64,000 nt of DNA from Bacteroidota bacterium (GTDB lineage: Bacteria > Bacteroidota > Bacteroidia > Chitinophagales > Chitinophagaceae): the NCBI GenBank assembly GCA_947456625.1, contig CANGQJ010000009.1, forward strand, positions 41,532 through 105,531, written 5' to 3'. A program made the position numbers and the translations under genes. Below, piece after piece: positions 1 to 9,222 of this stretch; the first letter of the stretch is position 1; each line of letters opens with the position of its first letter. Below the pieces are notes generated by a model. The model did no database searches. It had not been told where the DNA came from and was given only the letters and a program-made list of their open reading frames with translations.

Positions 1-621
1 TTTTCGGTATTTCAACGAAACTCAGACCAAGACATTCAACCCTATGTTTCTTATTATCCTAGTTTGCAAGTGGGTGATAGCTTATATTACAATGTTAATT
101 TAAGTAGGAGCGAAAATATTGGACTAGAAAAAAATACTGGAATTAATATTTTTACAGATATAAAAGTGAATTCGGCATTTAGTATACGCTCCAATATTTC
201 ATACTATTACCGAAAAATATACAATAGCATTGATCACTATTACAACGCTACTAGTCAAAACTATAGAGCTAATTTAAATTTAACTTATGAGTTTTCTAAA
301 ACTTTGGTAACTGAGTGGTTTGGAAATTTTAATTCGGCCCGCAACGAGGTGCAGGGTAAATATCCTGCAAATATTGCATACAGTATGGCCATTCGTAAAA
401 AGTTTTGGAATAATAAGGCAAGCTTAGGATTTATCGCCAATAACCCGTTTGCCGAATTTGTCAAACAGCAAACTTTAATTAATGGCCCTAATTTTAATTC
501 CAATAATATTAGGTATGTTCCTTCTAGGTCCTTTGGTCTTAGCTTTAATTGGCGTTTTGGTAAATTGGAGTTTAAGAAAGAAAAGAAGGAAGAGGGGGGC
601 ATGGAAGATGGCGGTAACTAA
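1..621 (+). CDS. Outer-membrane beta-barrel family protein, 3' end (partial)
   Basis: The reading frame is open from base 1, so the gene begins upstream of the window; the TTG near base 64 is only an internal codon. The visible ~206 residues alternate polar and hydrophobic positions and carry aromatic-rich amphipathic strands such as SNISYYYRKIYNS and FGLSFNWRFGKLEF. This resembles the end of the beta-barrel of Bacteroidota TonB-receptor-like proteins (OMP_b-brl_3 type). It ends in a short charged tail of K, E and G residues after the last strand. Presumed location is the outer membrane. The substrate cannot be inferred because the plug and N-terminal domains lie outside the window. Confident that it is a barrel, less so of the exact subfamily. 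Confidence 0.75.
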   Translation, partial: FSVFQRNSDQDIQPYVSYYPSLQVGDSLYYNVNLSRSENIGLEKNTGINIFTDIKVNSAFSIRSNISYYYRKIYNSIDHYYNATSQNYRANLNLTYEFSKTLVTEWFGNFNSARNEVQGKYPANIAYSMAIRKKFWNNKASLGFIANNPFAEFVKQQTLINGPNFNSNNIRYVPSRSFGLSFNWRFGKLEFKKEKKEEGGMEDGGN

Positions 622-662
622 TTGGAATTATTTAATTACTTTTATAGCATAAACATATTATT

Positions 663-830
663 ATGGGATTTGCAATTAATAAGAAAGTAGCTGATAAAAA
701 AGCTGCAGCTACAACCAAAACTACCCCGCAAGCCGGAGGAAGTTCAAAGTTTATAGCAAAAGCAAACACAAAGTCTAGTGGTGGCGCTAATAAAAAGCCA
801 ATAAAAACTGGGGGTTCTAGAGGAAGCTAA
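663..830 (+). CDS. Small basic hypothetical protein (55 aa)
   Basis: A 56-codon frame with an ATG start and TAA stop lies 41 bases after the barrel gene. It encodes a protein rich in lysine, alanine, glycine, serine and threonine (starts MGFAINKKVADKK, ends KTGGSRGS). There is no signal peptide, membrane segment or cysteine. The composition suggests a disordered, nucleic-acid- or ribosome-associated small protein, but no family is recognised. A good terminator hairpin shortly downstream supports a real transcript ending here. The gene is too short to be certain from sequence alone. Confidence 0.5.
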   Translation: MGFAINKKVADKKAAATTKTTPQAGGSSKFIAKANTKSSGGANKKPIKTGGSRGS

Positions 831-860
831 ATTTTAGCTTTTTGGGTGCTATTAAGGCAA

Positions 861-895
861 AAAAATGCCCATTGTAGAAACAACGGGCGTTTTAC
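861..895 (+). terminator. Intrinsic terminator after the 55-aa gene
   Basis: An inverted repeat (GCCCATTGT then ACAACGGGC, one mismatch, four-base loop) is flanked by an A-run on the left and TTTT on the right. It sits between the plus-strand small gene and the convergent aminotransferase and could serve both strands. Confidence 0.6.
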
Positions 896-1057
896 GATTG
901 CTTGCTATAGGTTTAAAACTAAACCCACACCATAACAACACAAAATTACTTCCGAGGGTTTAATAAAAGCTCATTTTATTGTTAAATAATTATGAAAGGT
1001 GCTTAAAAAATGATGATTGGTAAGCATATTTTTTACGCAATCGATTGAGTTATAATA

Positions 1058-2251
1058 TTAGTGACTCAGCTGATATGACTTAAGTGCTGCTTCAAGGCAA
1101 TCCATTGCCAAATTAATATCTTGTTCGTTTAAAACGTAAGCGAGTCGTATTTCATTTTTACCAAGTCCAGGTGTTGTATAAAATCCACTAGCTGGCGCAA
1201 GCATAATGGTTGCGTTGTTTTTTCTAAAGTCGGTTAATAGCCATTTGCAAAAAGCATCGGTATCATTTACTGGAAGTTTTGCCATTACATAAAATGCACC
1301 TTGTGGACTTTGGCAATAAACTCCTTCCATTTTAGAAAGCCGATTTATTAATGTATCTCTTCTGTTCTTATAAGCATTTCTAGTAGCATCAAAATAATCC
1401 GCTGGTAAATTTAATGCAGCTTCGGCAGCAATTTGCTCCAATGTGGGAGGACTTAACCTTGCTTGTGAAAATTTCATTACTGCTTCTATGACTGTTTTGT
1501 TTTTTGTAACAAGAGCGCCTATACGCGCACCACAAGCCGAATATTTTTTTGAAAAAGTATCAATCATGATTACGCGGTCTTCAACACCTTGCAATGTTAA
1601 AGTGCTTTTTACTTTCCCATCATAACAAAACTCGGTGTATGCCTCATCGGAAAATAAATACAAATCCTTTTCTTTAATTAAATCACGTATTTGCAATAAT
1701 TCTTTTTCGCTATAAACATATCCAGTTGGATTGTTTGGATTACAAATAAATATTCCTTTGGTTTTACTTGTGATATTTTTTTTGAAACTTTCAATTGGGG
1801 GCAATGCAAATCCCGATTCAATAGTGGATGTGATTGGAATAATTTTAATACCAGCAGCCATGGCAAAACCAATGTAGTTTGCATAAAAAGGTTCAGGAAC
1901 TATAATTTCATCGCCCGCATCTAGACATGCCATAAATGCAAACAAAATTCCTTCACTTCCTCCAATGGTAATTAGAATGTCACTATAATCAACATTAATT
2001 TCTTTGGATTGGTAATACGCAGCTAATTTTTTTCTGAAACTTAAAATCCCAGCACTATCGGTGTATTCAAGGACTTTTAAATTTGCATTTTGTACAGCCT
2101 CCATCATAATGGAAGGAGTTTCAATATCGGGTTGTCCAATATTTAAATGATAAACTTTAACGCCTTCCTTTTTTGCATTATCGGCATAAGTGGCCAACTT
2201 CCTAATGGGAGAAGAGGGCATATTTTTTCCACGTTCACTTATAGTTATCAT
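1058..2251 (-). CDS. PLP-dependent class I/II aminotransferase
   Basis: A 397-residue fold-type I aminotransferase of the aspartate/aromatic aminotransferase family, transferring amino groups between amino acids and 2-oxo acids in the cytosol. Visible motifs are the N-terminal substrate region (LNIGQPDIETP), the NPNNPTG turn near residue 172, the cofactor aspartate in FSDEAYTEF, and the PLP lysine in DTFSKKYSACGARIG; a C-terminal arginine is in NEIRLAYVL. Length is normal. It is monocistronic, convergent with the small gene to its left and downstream of the DUF1573 gene, from which a terminator separates it. Substrate specificity (aspartate, alanine or aromatic) cannot be read from sequence. 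Confidence 0.9.
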   Translation of the reverse strand: MITISERGKNMPSSPIRKLATYADNAKKEGVKVYHLNIGQPDIETPSIMMEAVQNANLKVLEYTDSAGILSFRKKLAAYYQSKEINVDYSDILITIGGSEGILFAFMACLDAGDEIIVPEPFYANYIGFAMAAGIKIIPITSTIESGFALPPIESFKKNITSKTKGIFICNPNNPTGYVYSEKELLQIRDLIKEKDLYLFSDEAYTEFCYDGKVKSTLTLQGVEDRVIMIDTFSKKYSACGARIGALVTKNKTVIEAVMKFSQARLSPPTLEQIAAEAALNLPADYFDATRNAYKNRRDTLINRLSKMEGVYCQSPQGAFYVMAKLPVNDTDAFCKWLLTDFRKNNATIMLAPASGFYTTPGLGKNEIRLAYVLNEQDINLAMDCLEAALKSYQLSH

Positions 2252-2281
2252 TCGGGCAAAGATAAGTGCATGGCATATAAT

Positions 2282-2313
2282 AAAAAAGCGCCATGAGGAT
2301 ATGACGCTTTTTT
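2282..2313 (-). terminator. Intrinsic terminator downstream of the DUF1573 gene
   Basis: On the minus strand a GCGTCAT/ATGGCGC stem (one G-U pair) with a six-base loop is followed by a run of six T. It is also T-rich on the plus strand. It separates the DUF1573 transcript from the aminotransferase gene. Confidence 0.65.
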
Positions 2314-2353
2314 ATTTTTTTAAAATATTAACTGTTGTAAGTTAATATAAAAT

Positions 2354-2716
2354 TTATTTGATTACTTCACCTTCAATAACAAGTTCGGTTACATCTTTCT
2401 CACCTGCATATTTTACGGTTACTCGCTTTTTAAATTGACCTTCGTTTGGCGCAGTATATGTTACTTTGATAGTTCCTTTTTGTCCTTTTAAAACTGGATT
2501 TTGATTGTAATCCGGTTGAGTACATCCGCATTCTGCATTTGCAAATTCGATCACTGCTGGCTTATTGCCTATATTGGTATAAGTGAAAATAACAGACTTA
2601 TGAATGCCCTTTTTTATTTTTCCAAAATTGTGACTAAGTACATCAAATTTGATGCTTGCTTGAGCAAAACTTCCAATAGAAATAATAAGCGCTAATGCCA
2701 AAAGTTTCATTTTCAT
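2354..2716 (-). CDS. DUF1573 domain secreted protein
   Basis: A 120-residue exported protein with an N-terminal signal peptide (MKMKLLALALIISIGSFAQA) followed by one DUF1573 domain, an Ig-like fold of unknown role that is very common in Bacteroidota. The signature segment is FTYTNIGNKPAVIEFANAEC followed by GCTQPDY, with the adjacent cysteines typical of the family. The ATG was chosen because the longer frame would begin with TTG and put eight polar residues in front of the signal peptide. It is a single gene ending at a terminator hairpin. Periplasmic or surface location is inferred. Confidence 0.88.
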   Translation of the reverse strand: MKMKLLALALIISIGSFAQASIKFDVLSHNFGKIKKGIHKSVIFTYTNIGNKPAVIEFANAECGCTQPDYNQNPVLKGQKGTIKVTYTAPNEGQFKKRVTVKYAGEKDVTELVIEGEVIK

Positions 2717-2861
2717 ATTAAGGGTGCTATTTTGTTTCAAAAAAAAGGTTTTCGTCCTGTGTTTTTAAGCTTAAAATTGCTTTATTCTTAAGCTAAATTA
2801 TTGAAAAATTGGCAATTAGGGGTTTTTATATATTTATTGATTTTTATTGCATTTTGACCCC

Positions 2862-2869
2862 TACTTTTG
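2862..2869 (+). promoter_or_regulatory. Bacteroidota -7 promoter element before the E1 gene
   Basis: TACTTTTG is an exact match to the Bacteroidota TAnnTTTG -7 box, with a TTG at 2837-2839 about 22 bases upstream as a possible -33 box. It ends only four bases before the chosen ATG at 2874, so the transcript would have almost no leader. Confidence 0.5.
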
Positions 2870-2873
2870 TGAA

Positions 2874-5252
2874 ATGGAATCCCAAAGCGAATTATTAACT
2901 AACCAGGATGTACTCTCTTTTGAGGCCTTTCGCGACACGGTTTTAGCCGACTATCGCATTGCTTTAACTAGTAGGGAGGTTAGTTTATTAGGAAGAAGGG
3001 AAGTGTTAACAGGGAAGGCCAAATTTGGCATTTTTGGGGATGGTAAAGAAATTGCACAAGTAGCGCTTGCAAAGTTTTTTCAAAAAGGCGATTTTAGAAG
3101 TGGATATTACAGGGATCAGACATTTATGTTTGCCTTAGGAGTTGCCAATACCGAACATTATTTTTCACAATTATATGCCGACGTACACAACGACCCGTAT
3201 AGTGGTGGAAAAAATATGAATGCGCATTTTGCAACTCCATTTGTAAATGAAAAAGGGGAATGGAACGATTTAGTAAACAGATATAATATTTCGGCCGACA
3301 TAGCACCTACTGCAGGTCAAATGGTGAGGGGGTTAGGAATGGCTTTTGCTTCAAATTGTTTTAGAAGTTCAAAGCACAAGGATCAACTTAGTCATTTAAG
3401 TAATAACGGGAACGAAGTTTGCTTTTGTACTATAGGTGATGCAAGTACTTCCGAAGGTCATTTTTGGGAAGTAGTTAATGCGGCAGGGGTAATACAAGCA
3501 CCATTAGCCATTGTGGTTTTTGATGACGGCTATGGCATTTCGGTACCTACCGAATTACAAACTACTAAAGGTTCTATTTCAGAAGCGCTTAAAGGTTTTG
3601 AAAAACAAAATAATACAAACGGGATAAAAATATTTAAAGTAAAGGGCTGGGATTACGCTTCCTTGTGTGAAACCTTTGAACAAGGCATAGCTTATACACG
3701 CGAAACACATGTGCCTGTATTATTTCATGTACAAGAATTAACGCAACCACAAGGACATTCTACAAGTGGTAGCCATGAGCGTTATAAATCTGGCGAAAGA
3801 TTAGATTGGGAAAGAACATGGGACTGTAATAGAAAAATGAGAGAATGGTTAATACTTAATGAATTAACCACCGAAGAGGCATTGCAAGAAATGGAGTCGC
3901 AGGTAAAAAATGAAGTAAAGCTTGCAAAAGAAACAGCATGGCAAAAATATATTACACCCATTAAGGATAAGGTTAAGGAAGGTGCCGCTATTGCAACAGC
4001 TGGTTTGCAAGGCGAGTCCTTAAATTCAGTGAATCAAATTTTAGAAGAAATTGTAAATAATAAGGAGCCGTTAAAACGAAATATTTTTAGAACTTTAAGT
4101 ACGGTTGTTGAACAATTTCCTACGCATCCTAATGCACAAGCTATTAAAAATTTCTTGGCCGAATATTTAAAAACGCAACAGCCATTTTATAGCAAAAATT
4201 TATACAATCAAACACCTAAGAGTACTTTGAATGTTTCTGAAGTGTATGCAGTGTATGATGAAAATTCAAAATTTATAAATGGGTACGAAGTTTTAAATCA
4301 TTATTTTGATCAATTAATAGAATTCAATCCTTTGGTGTATGCTTTTGGGGAAGATTTAGGATATATAGGGGACGTGAATCAGGGTTTTGCTGGTTTACAA
4401 ACAAAGCATGGCGTGGATCGTATTTTTGATACGGGTATTAGAGAGCAATCCATTATGGGACAAGCGCATGGCATGGCTATGCGAGGTTTAAGACCCATTG
4501 CTGAGATACAATATTTAGATTATTTATTGTACGGACTTCAAACCTTAAGTGATGACGTTGCCACACTTCATTATCGTAGCAATGGTTTGCAAAGTAGTCC
4601 TATAATTATAAGAACAAGAGGACATAGACTGGAAGGAATTTTTCATAGTGGTTCCCCAATGGGAATGATTATAAATTCATTAAGGGGAATGTTTGTTTGT
4701 GTGCCACGTAATATGGTACAAGCAGTTGGAATGTATAATACTTTACTTAAAGGAAATGATCCTGCATTATTAATTGAATGTTTAAATGGCTATCGTTTAA
4801 AGGAGAAAATGCCAAATAATATTACAGCATTTACAGTACCATTAGGCAAGCCTGAAATTATTAAAGAGGGTAGTGATATTACTGTGGTTTCCTATGGCTC
4901 TACTTTAAGAATTATTCAAGACGCAGCACAAAGATTAAGCACTATGGGTATTGATTGTGAAATTATAGACATTCAAACTTTATTGCCTTTTGATATTAAT
5001 CATATGATTGTTGCTTCTTTAAAAAAGACAAATAAAATTGTCTTTGTAGACGAGGATGTGCCAGGTGGTGCATCTGCGTTTATGTACCAACAAGTAATTG
5101 AATTGCAAGGTGGTTATAGGTGGCTTGATGTTGCAGCAAGAACTATTTCCTCAAAGGATCATCGTCCTGCATATGCGAGTGATGGAGACTATTTCTCCAA
5201 GCCAAATACCGAGGATATTATAACTGTTATTAGTGAAATGATGGCAGAATAG
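2874..5252 (+). CDS. Fused 2-oxoacid dehydrogenase E1, alpha plus beta
   Basis: A 792-residue thiamine-diphosphate enzyme combining the E1 alpha domain (about residues 30-360) and the E1 beta domain (about 450-790), as in Bacteroidota branched-chain or pyruvate-type 2-oxoacid dehydrogenases. It decarboxylates a 2-oxo acid and passes the acyl group to lipoyl-E2. Evidence is the ThDP site GDASTSEGHFWEVVNAAG followed by FDDGYGIS in the alpha half. In the beta half there are YAFGEDLGYIGDVNQG, DTGIREQSIMGQAHG and the C-terminal transketolase region VDEDVPGGASAF. The ATG at 2874 was preferred over an upstream TTG because a -7 promoter box overlaps the longer N-terminus. No E2 or E3 gene lies nearby, so partners are encoded elsewhere. 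Confidence 0.9.
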   Translation: MESQSELLTNQDVLSFEAFRDTVLADYRIALTSREVSLLGRREVLTGKAKFGIFGDGKEIAQVALAKFFQKGDFRSGYYRDQTFMFALGVANTEHYFSQLYADVHNDPYSGGKNMNAHFATPFVNEKGEWNDLVNRYNISADIAPTAGQMVRGLGMAFASNCFRSSKHKDQLSHLSNNGNEVCFCTIGDASTSEGHFWEVVNAAGVIQAPLAIVVFDDGYGISVPTELQTTKGSISEALKGFEKQNNTNGIKIFKVKGWDYASLCETFEQGIAYTRETHVPVLFHVQELTQPQGHSTSGSHERYKSGERLDWERTWDCNRKMREWLILNELTTEEALQEMESQVKNEVKLAKETAWQKYITPIKDKVKEGAAIATAGLQGESLNSVNQILEEIVNNKEPLKRNIFRTLSTVVEQFPTHPNAQAIKNFLAEYLKTQQPFYSKNLYNQTPKSTLNVSEVYAVYDENSKFINGYEVLNHYFDQLIEFNPLVYAFGEDLGYIGDVNQGFAGLQTKHGVDRIFDTGIREQSIMGQAHGMAMRGLRPIAEIQYLDYLLYGLQTLSDDVATLHYRSNGLQSSPIIIRTRGHRLEGIFHSGSPMGMIINSLRGMFVCVPRNMVQAVGMYNTLLKGNDPALLIECLNGYRLKEKMPNNITAFTVPLGKPEIIKEGSDITVVSYGSTLRIIQDAAQRLSTMGIDCEIIDIQTLLPFDINHMIVASLKKTNKIVFVDEDVPGGASAFMYQQVIELQGGYRWLDVAARTISSKDHRPAYASDGDYFSKPNTEDIITVISEMMAE

Positions 5253-5256
5253 GCTA

Positions 5257-5523
5257 TTAGTGTGATCCTGGTAACGTAGATAAATTGTAGCCTTCTAATT
5301 TTTGTGTATGCTCAAGTGAACCTAGCCTTACTTTAAGCTGCACTTTAGTTTGTTTTTCCAAAGCCCTTTCGGTATTACAAAAAAATCCAGTTTTGGTAGT
5401 GTAAAAATTTGCTGGCACTTGCGTTTCATGGGTGATAGCATACATATTAAACACGGGTCTTGTTGTGTCATTTACTTTTGGTAAAAGAAAACCTGTGATT
5501 AATATGCTAGCTAATATTTTCAT
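5257..5523 (-). CDS. Small exported hypothetical protein (88 aa)
   Basis: The frame encodes 88 residues beginning with a short hydrophobic signal-like segment (MKILASILITGFLLPKV) and continuing with a polar, beta-rich sequence without recognised domain. It contains one cysteine (GFFCNTERALEKQ). It lies 39 bases downstream of yebC on the same strand and abuts the stop of the convergent E1 gene. The signal-like start and neat fit between genes favour a real gene; function unknown. Confidence 0.6.
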   Translation of the reverse strand: MKILASILITGFLLPKVNDTTRPVFNMYAITHETQVPANFYTTKTGFFCNTERALEKQTKVQLKVRLGSLEHTQKLEGYNLSTLPGSH

Positions 5524-5562
5524 ATAAAACTTTTTTGAAACTAGTGCAAGTGTACTGTAAAG

Positions 5563-6285
5563 CTACCCCATGTTGTGGAATACTTTATTCACGTCTTCGT
5601 CCTCCTCCAAGCGTTCAATTAATTTACTAATATCTTCCGCTTGTGCATCTGTTACTGGTACTGTAGTTGTTGGTATCCATTCAAATTCAGCGCTAATTAC
5701 ATTTAATTTTTTAGCTTCTAATTCTTTTTGCAAGTTACCAAAATCGGTGAAGGCGCATCTTAATACTAAAATAGGATTGCCATTGTCATCGTTACTTTCT
5801 CCTAATTCATCTAAGCCGTGGTCTATTAATTCTAGTTCTAAATCATCCATCACAATTCCTTCTGGGTTTAATTTAAATACCCCCATTTTCTTAAACTGAA
5901 AACTTACACTTCCGCTATTACCCATAGAACCGCCCCCTTTGTTAAAGTGACTTTTTACATTGGCAACAGTTCTTACATGGTTGTCGGTTGCAGTCTCTAC
6001 TAAAAGTGCAACACCATGCGGTGCATATCCTTCGTATAAAATTTCTTCATAGTTACTAGTGTCCTTACCCATGGCACGCTTAATAGCTGCCTCTACTCTG
6101 TCCTTTGGCATACCTGCACTACGCGCATTTTGATAACATCTTCTTAAAGCTGGGTTATCATCAGGATTGGGTCCTCCTGCTTTTACTGCGATTACAATTT
6201 CTTTACCAATACGGGTAAATTGTTTTGCCATACGATCAAATCGTTTGAACATAGTGGCTTTTCTTACTTCAAATATCCTTCCCAT
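5563..6285 (-). CDS. YebC/PmpR (TACO1) family protein
   Basis: A 240-residue YebC-family protein. The family was long annotated as transcriptional regulators and is now linked to translation of difficult (for example polyproline) stretches. The N-terminal helical domain [20 protein letters not shown], the [22 protein letters not shown] motif and the [28 protein letters not shown] and [13 protein letters not shown] motifs are all conserved. The family usually starts with GRAF or GHSKW; here it is GRIFEVRK, as in many Bacteroidota. Full length. It lies upstream of the 88-aa gene and downstream of a terminator that isolates it from the permease gene. Confidence 0.92.
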   Translation of the reverse strand: MGRIFEVRKATMFKRFDRMAKQFTRIGKEIVIAVKAGGPNPDDNPALRRCYQNARSAGMPKDRVEAAIKRAMGKDTSNYEEILYEGYAPHGVALLVETATDNHVRTVANVKSHFNKGGGSMGNSGSVSFQFKKMGVFKLNPEGIVMDDLELELIDHGLDELGESNDDNGNPILVLRCAFTDFGNLQKELEAKKLNVISAEFEWIPTTTVPVTDAQAEDISKLIERLEEDEDVNKVFHNMG

Positions 6286-6322
6286 AGTAATTGTTTAAGG
6301 TCTGCAAAAATAAGGCAAAAAA

Positions 6323-6347
6323 AATAGTCCCGATAACCGGGACTATT
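6323..6347 (-). terminator. Intrinsic terminator downstream of the amino-acid permease
   Basis: A perfect 10-bp inverted repeat (AATAGTCCCG and its complement) with a five-base loop. On the minus strand it is followed immediately by a run of eight T. It ends the permease transcript before yebC. Confidence 0.85.
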
Positions 6348-6372
6348 CTAATTTATAAAATCAATTTATTTA

Positions 6373-7869
6373 TTATTCTTGGTTTAATTTACTATGCTTA
6401 CGGCTGTAAACAAAGTAAACTACTAAACCTAAAGCCATCCATCCAAAGGCAACTTTAAGGGTTTGAGCATCTAAGGCAAAAATCATTGCTAAACAGATAA
6501 TGGCACCTAAAATTGGAACCAATGGCACTAGTGGCGTTTTAAATGGACGCTCCATATTTGGTGATTTTACGCGTAAAATCCAAACACCAGCACTTACTAA
6601 TACAAAGGCAAATAAAGTACCAAATGAGGTTAAGTCTCCAGCAACACTACCTGGAACAAATGCAGCAAATGCACCTACAAAAACAAATAATATCCAGTTT
6701 GATTTGTATGGAGTTCTGAATTTAGGATGTAAATCCGAAAATGCTTTTGGCAATAAACCATCATTGGACATAGAGTAAAATACGCGTGATTGACCCATTA
6801 ACATTACTAATATTACAGAGCTAAAACCAGCCAAGATAGCTACAGTTACTGCTGTTGCCAACCAACCGTATCCAGTCATATAAGTAGAAATAGCATAAGC
6901 AACCGAAGCTTCACGACCTTTTAAAGGATCTACGAAGTCGGTCCAAGGAGCTACACCTGTTAATACGTGTCCAAATAAAATGTATAAAATAGTACATACT
7001 ACTAATGATCCCAAAATACCAATTGGCATATCGCGTTTTGGATTTTTTGCTTCCTGCGCTGCTGTAGATACGGCATCAAATCCAATGAAAGCAAAAAACA
7101 CAATTGCAGCACCACCCAGCACACCACCCCAGCCATGTTTAAACACGCCAGAATAATCGGCCACAACCTTGCCAGCACTATCCATTAGTGGAGGTTGATT
7201 AGCAGGAATTAAATAAGGGGTATGATTTTCGGGACGCATAAACTGCCATCCAATTATGATAAATATAATTACAATAGCCACTTTAATAAATACAATAACT
7301 GCATTTACAATTGCAGACTCTTGTGTTCCCTTAATTAATAATAAAGTAAGTAGTAATAAAATTATTAAAGCAGGTGCATTCATAATACCATGGTGTAAAA
7401 CACCGGCAGTGTCGGTAATACTTTCAAAAGGGGAATGGCTCCATTCATAAGGGATGCCTCCTCCCAACAGCTTGTTTAAATATTCACTCCAAGCAATGGA
7501 TACAGTAGCTGCACCTAAGGCGTACTCCATAATTAATGCCCAGCCAATAATCCAAGCAACCGTTTCGCCCATGGTTACATAAGAGTATGCATAAGCGCTA
7601 CCTGAAATAGGAATCATAGCAGCAAATTCGGCGTAACATAAACCAGCAAAAGCACAACCAACCGCAGCCACAATAAAAGATAATGTAACAGCAGGTCCTG
7701 CTGCTTGTCCAGCTGCTGCAGCTGTTCTTACAAATAAACCAGCGCCAATAATAGCGCCAACGCCAAGTGCAATTAAGTTACCAGCGCCTAATGTGCGCTT
7801 TAAACCTTTTCCGCCATCCTCGGCCTGTGCTAACATAGCGTTAAGGTCCTTTTTTCTAAATAAACTCAT
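6373..7869 (-). CDS. APC-family amino-acid permease
   Basis: A 498-residue integral membrane protein with about 12 hydrophobic segments, of the APC superfamily and closest in appearance to cationic amino-acid transporter (CAT/YfnA-like) permeases. Family features are the first-helix motif LGVGAIIGAGLFVRT, SFIVAAVGCAFAGLCYAEFA and the IGFDAVSTAAQEAKNPKRDMPIG loop (split at FFAF). It imports amino acids across the inner membrane with proton coupling. It is monocistronic, transcribed divergently from the dicarboxylate symporter, and ends at a strong terminator. The specific amino acid cannot be assigned. Confidence 0.9.
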   Translation of the reverse strand: MSLFRKKDLNAMLAQAEDGGKGLKRTLGAGNLIALGVGAIIGAGLFVRTAAAAGQAAGPAVTLSFIVAAVGCAFAGLCYAEFAAMIPISGSAYAYSYVTMGETVAWIIGWALIMEYALGAATVSIAWSEYLNKLLGGGIPYEWSHSPFESITDTAGVLHHGIMNAPALIILLLLTLLLIKGTQESAIVNAVIVFIKVAIVIIFIIIGWQFMRPENHTPYLIPANQPPLMDSAGKVVADYSGVFKHGWGGVLGGAAIVFFAFIGFDAVSTAAQEAKNPKRDMPIGILGSLVVCTILYILFGHVLTGVAPWTDFVDPLKGREASVAYAISTYMTGYGWLATAVTVAILAGFSSVILVMLMGQSRVFYSMSNDGLLPKAFSDLHPKFRTPYKSNWILFVFVGAFAAFVPGSVAGDLTSFGTLFAFVLVSAGVWILRVKSPNMERPFKTPLVPLVPILGAIICLAMIFALDAQTLKVAFGWMALGLVVYFVYSRKHSKLNQE

Positions 7870-7964
7870 AGTGTTGTTTTATAAGTTGAAAAATAGCACT
7901 TTTTTCTCAAAATAGGCATCCTTTTTTATGAAAATCTAGTCTTATATTGCAGTACTAACTGCTT

Positions 7965-9212
7965 ATGAAAAAATCAAACAAACTCACCGTATATATCATT
8001 ATTGCAATGATTGCAGGTGCTATTTTAGGCTACTACATTCATGAAAATAGTACGCCTGCCACAATTGAAGTTTTCTCAAAAAATATTAAGTTACTAACTA
8101 CTATATTTTTAAGGCTTATTCAAATGATTATTGCTCCATTGGTGTTTACTACACTGGTGGTGGGTATTGCAAAATTAGGTGATATTAAAACCGTAGGTAG
8201 AGTAGGAGGTAAAGCATTGCTATGGTTTGTAACAGCATCCCTTGTGAGCTTATTAATTGGTCTGGTACTTGTAAATATATTTAAGCCAGGCGAAGGCATC
8301 GCATTAAGCAATGCAGATATTACCGGTGCTAAGGACTTAATGGGAAAAACGCAGGCGTTTAGCTTAGGTGGTTTTATAGAACATGTATTTCCTAAAAGTA
8401 TGTTTGAAGCGCTTGCCAACAACGAAATTTTACAAATTGTAATATTTAGTATCTTTTTTGGAGTAGCTGCTGCTGCAATGGGTGACACAGCAAAAGGACT
8501 TATTAAAGCATTAGACAGCGCAGCGCATATTATATTAAAAATGGTGGGCTATGTAATGAACTTTGCACCCTTGGGCGTATTTGGTGCACTTGCCGCAGTG
8601 ATTGCAACAAAAGGCTTAGCTGTATTTATATTTTATGGCAAATATTTACTTTATTTCTTATTGGGTATTGGGGCTTTATGGGTAGTATTAATTACAGTAG
8701 GTTTTATAATTCTTGGAAAGCGCATGCCTTCCATGTTAAAAATTATTTCAAGTCCTTTAATTATTGCATTTAGTACTACAAGTAGTGAGGCAGTGTTTCC
8801 AAAATTAACGGAGGAGTTAGAGCGTTTTGGTTGCAAGGATAAAATTGTTTCTTTTATATTACCATTGGGATATTCTTTTAACTTGGATGGAAGTATGATG
8901 TATATGACTTTTGCAAGTATGGCCATTGCACAGGCTTATGGAATTCATTTAGATATTGGCACACAGCTTACCATGCTTATTGTTTTAATGCTCACCAGTA
9001 AAGGAATTGCAGGTGTGCCGCGTGCATCACTTGTTGTAGTTACTGCAACTTGTGCAATGTTTAAAATTCCACCAGAGGGTATTGCTTTAATATTACCCAT
9101 CGATCATTTTTGTGACATGTTCCGAACTGCTACCAATGTATTGGGTAATAGTTTAGCCACTACAGTTGTAAGTAAATGGGAGGGTGCATTAGAGGAGCAA
9201 AAACAAGCTTAA
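7965..9212 (+). CDS. Dicarboxylate/amino acid:cation symporter (DAACS)
   Basis: A 415-residue member of the GltP/DctA (SLC1-like) family, importing glutamate/aspartate or C4-dicarboxylates with protons or sodium. Visible are the serine-rich re-entrant loop FSTTSSEAVFPKLTEE, the NLDGSMMYM motif, SKGIAGVPRAS and the substrate-binding helix IDHFCDMFRTATNVLGNS. DctA-type carriers have D/R in this last motif, as here (DMFRTATNVLGN). It starts 96 bases from the divergent permease and is followed after 10 bases by dedA, so the genes are probably co-transcribed with the MFS gene beyond. Confidence 0.9.
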   Translation: MKKSNKLTVYIIIAMIAGAILGYYIHENSTPATIEVFSKNIKLLTTIFLRLIQMIIAPLVFTTLVVGIAKLGDIKTVGRVGGKALLWFVTASLVSLLIGLVLVNIFKPGEGIALSNADITGAKDLMGKTQAFSLGGFIEHVFPKSMFEALANNEILQIVIFSIFFGVAAAAMGDTAKGLIKALDSAAHIILKMVGYVMNFAPLGVFGALAAVIATKGLAVFIFYGKYLLYFLLGIGALWVVLITVGFIILGKRMPSMLKIISSPLIIAFSTTSSEAVFPKLTEELERFGCKDKIVSFILPLGYSFNLDGSMMYMTFASMAIAQAYGIHLDIGTQLTMLIVLMLTSKGIAGVPRASLVVVTATCAMFKIPPEGIALILPIDHFCDMFRTATNVLGNSLATTVVSKWEGALEEQKQA

Positions 9213-9222
9213 AATAATTTTA

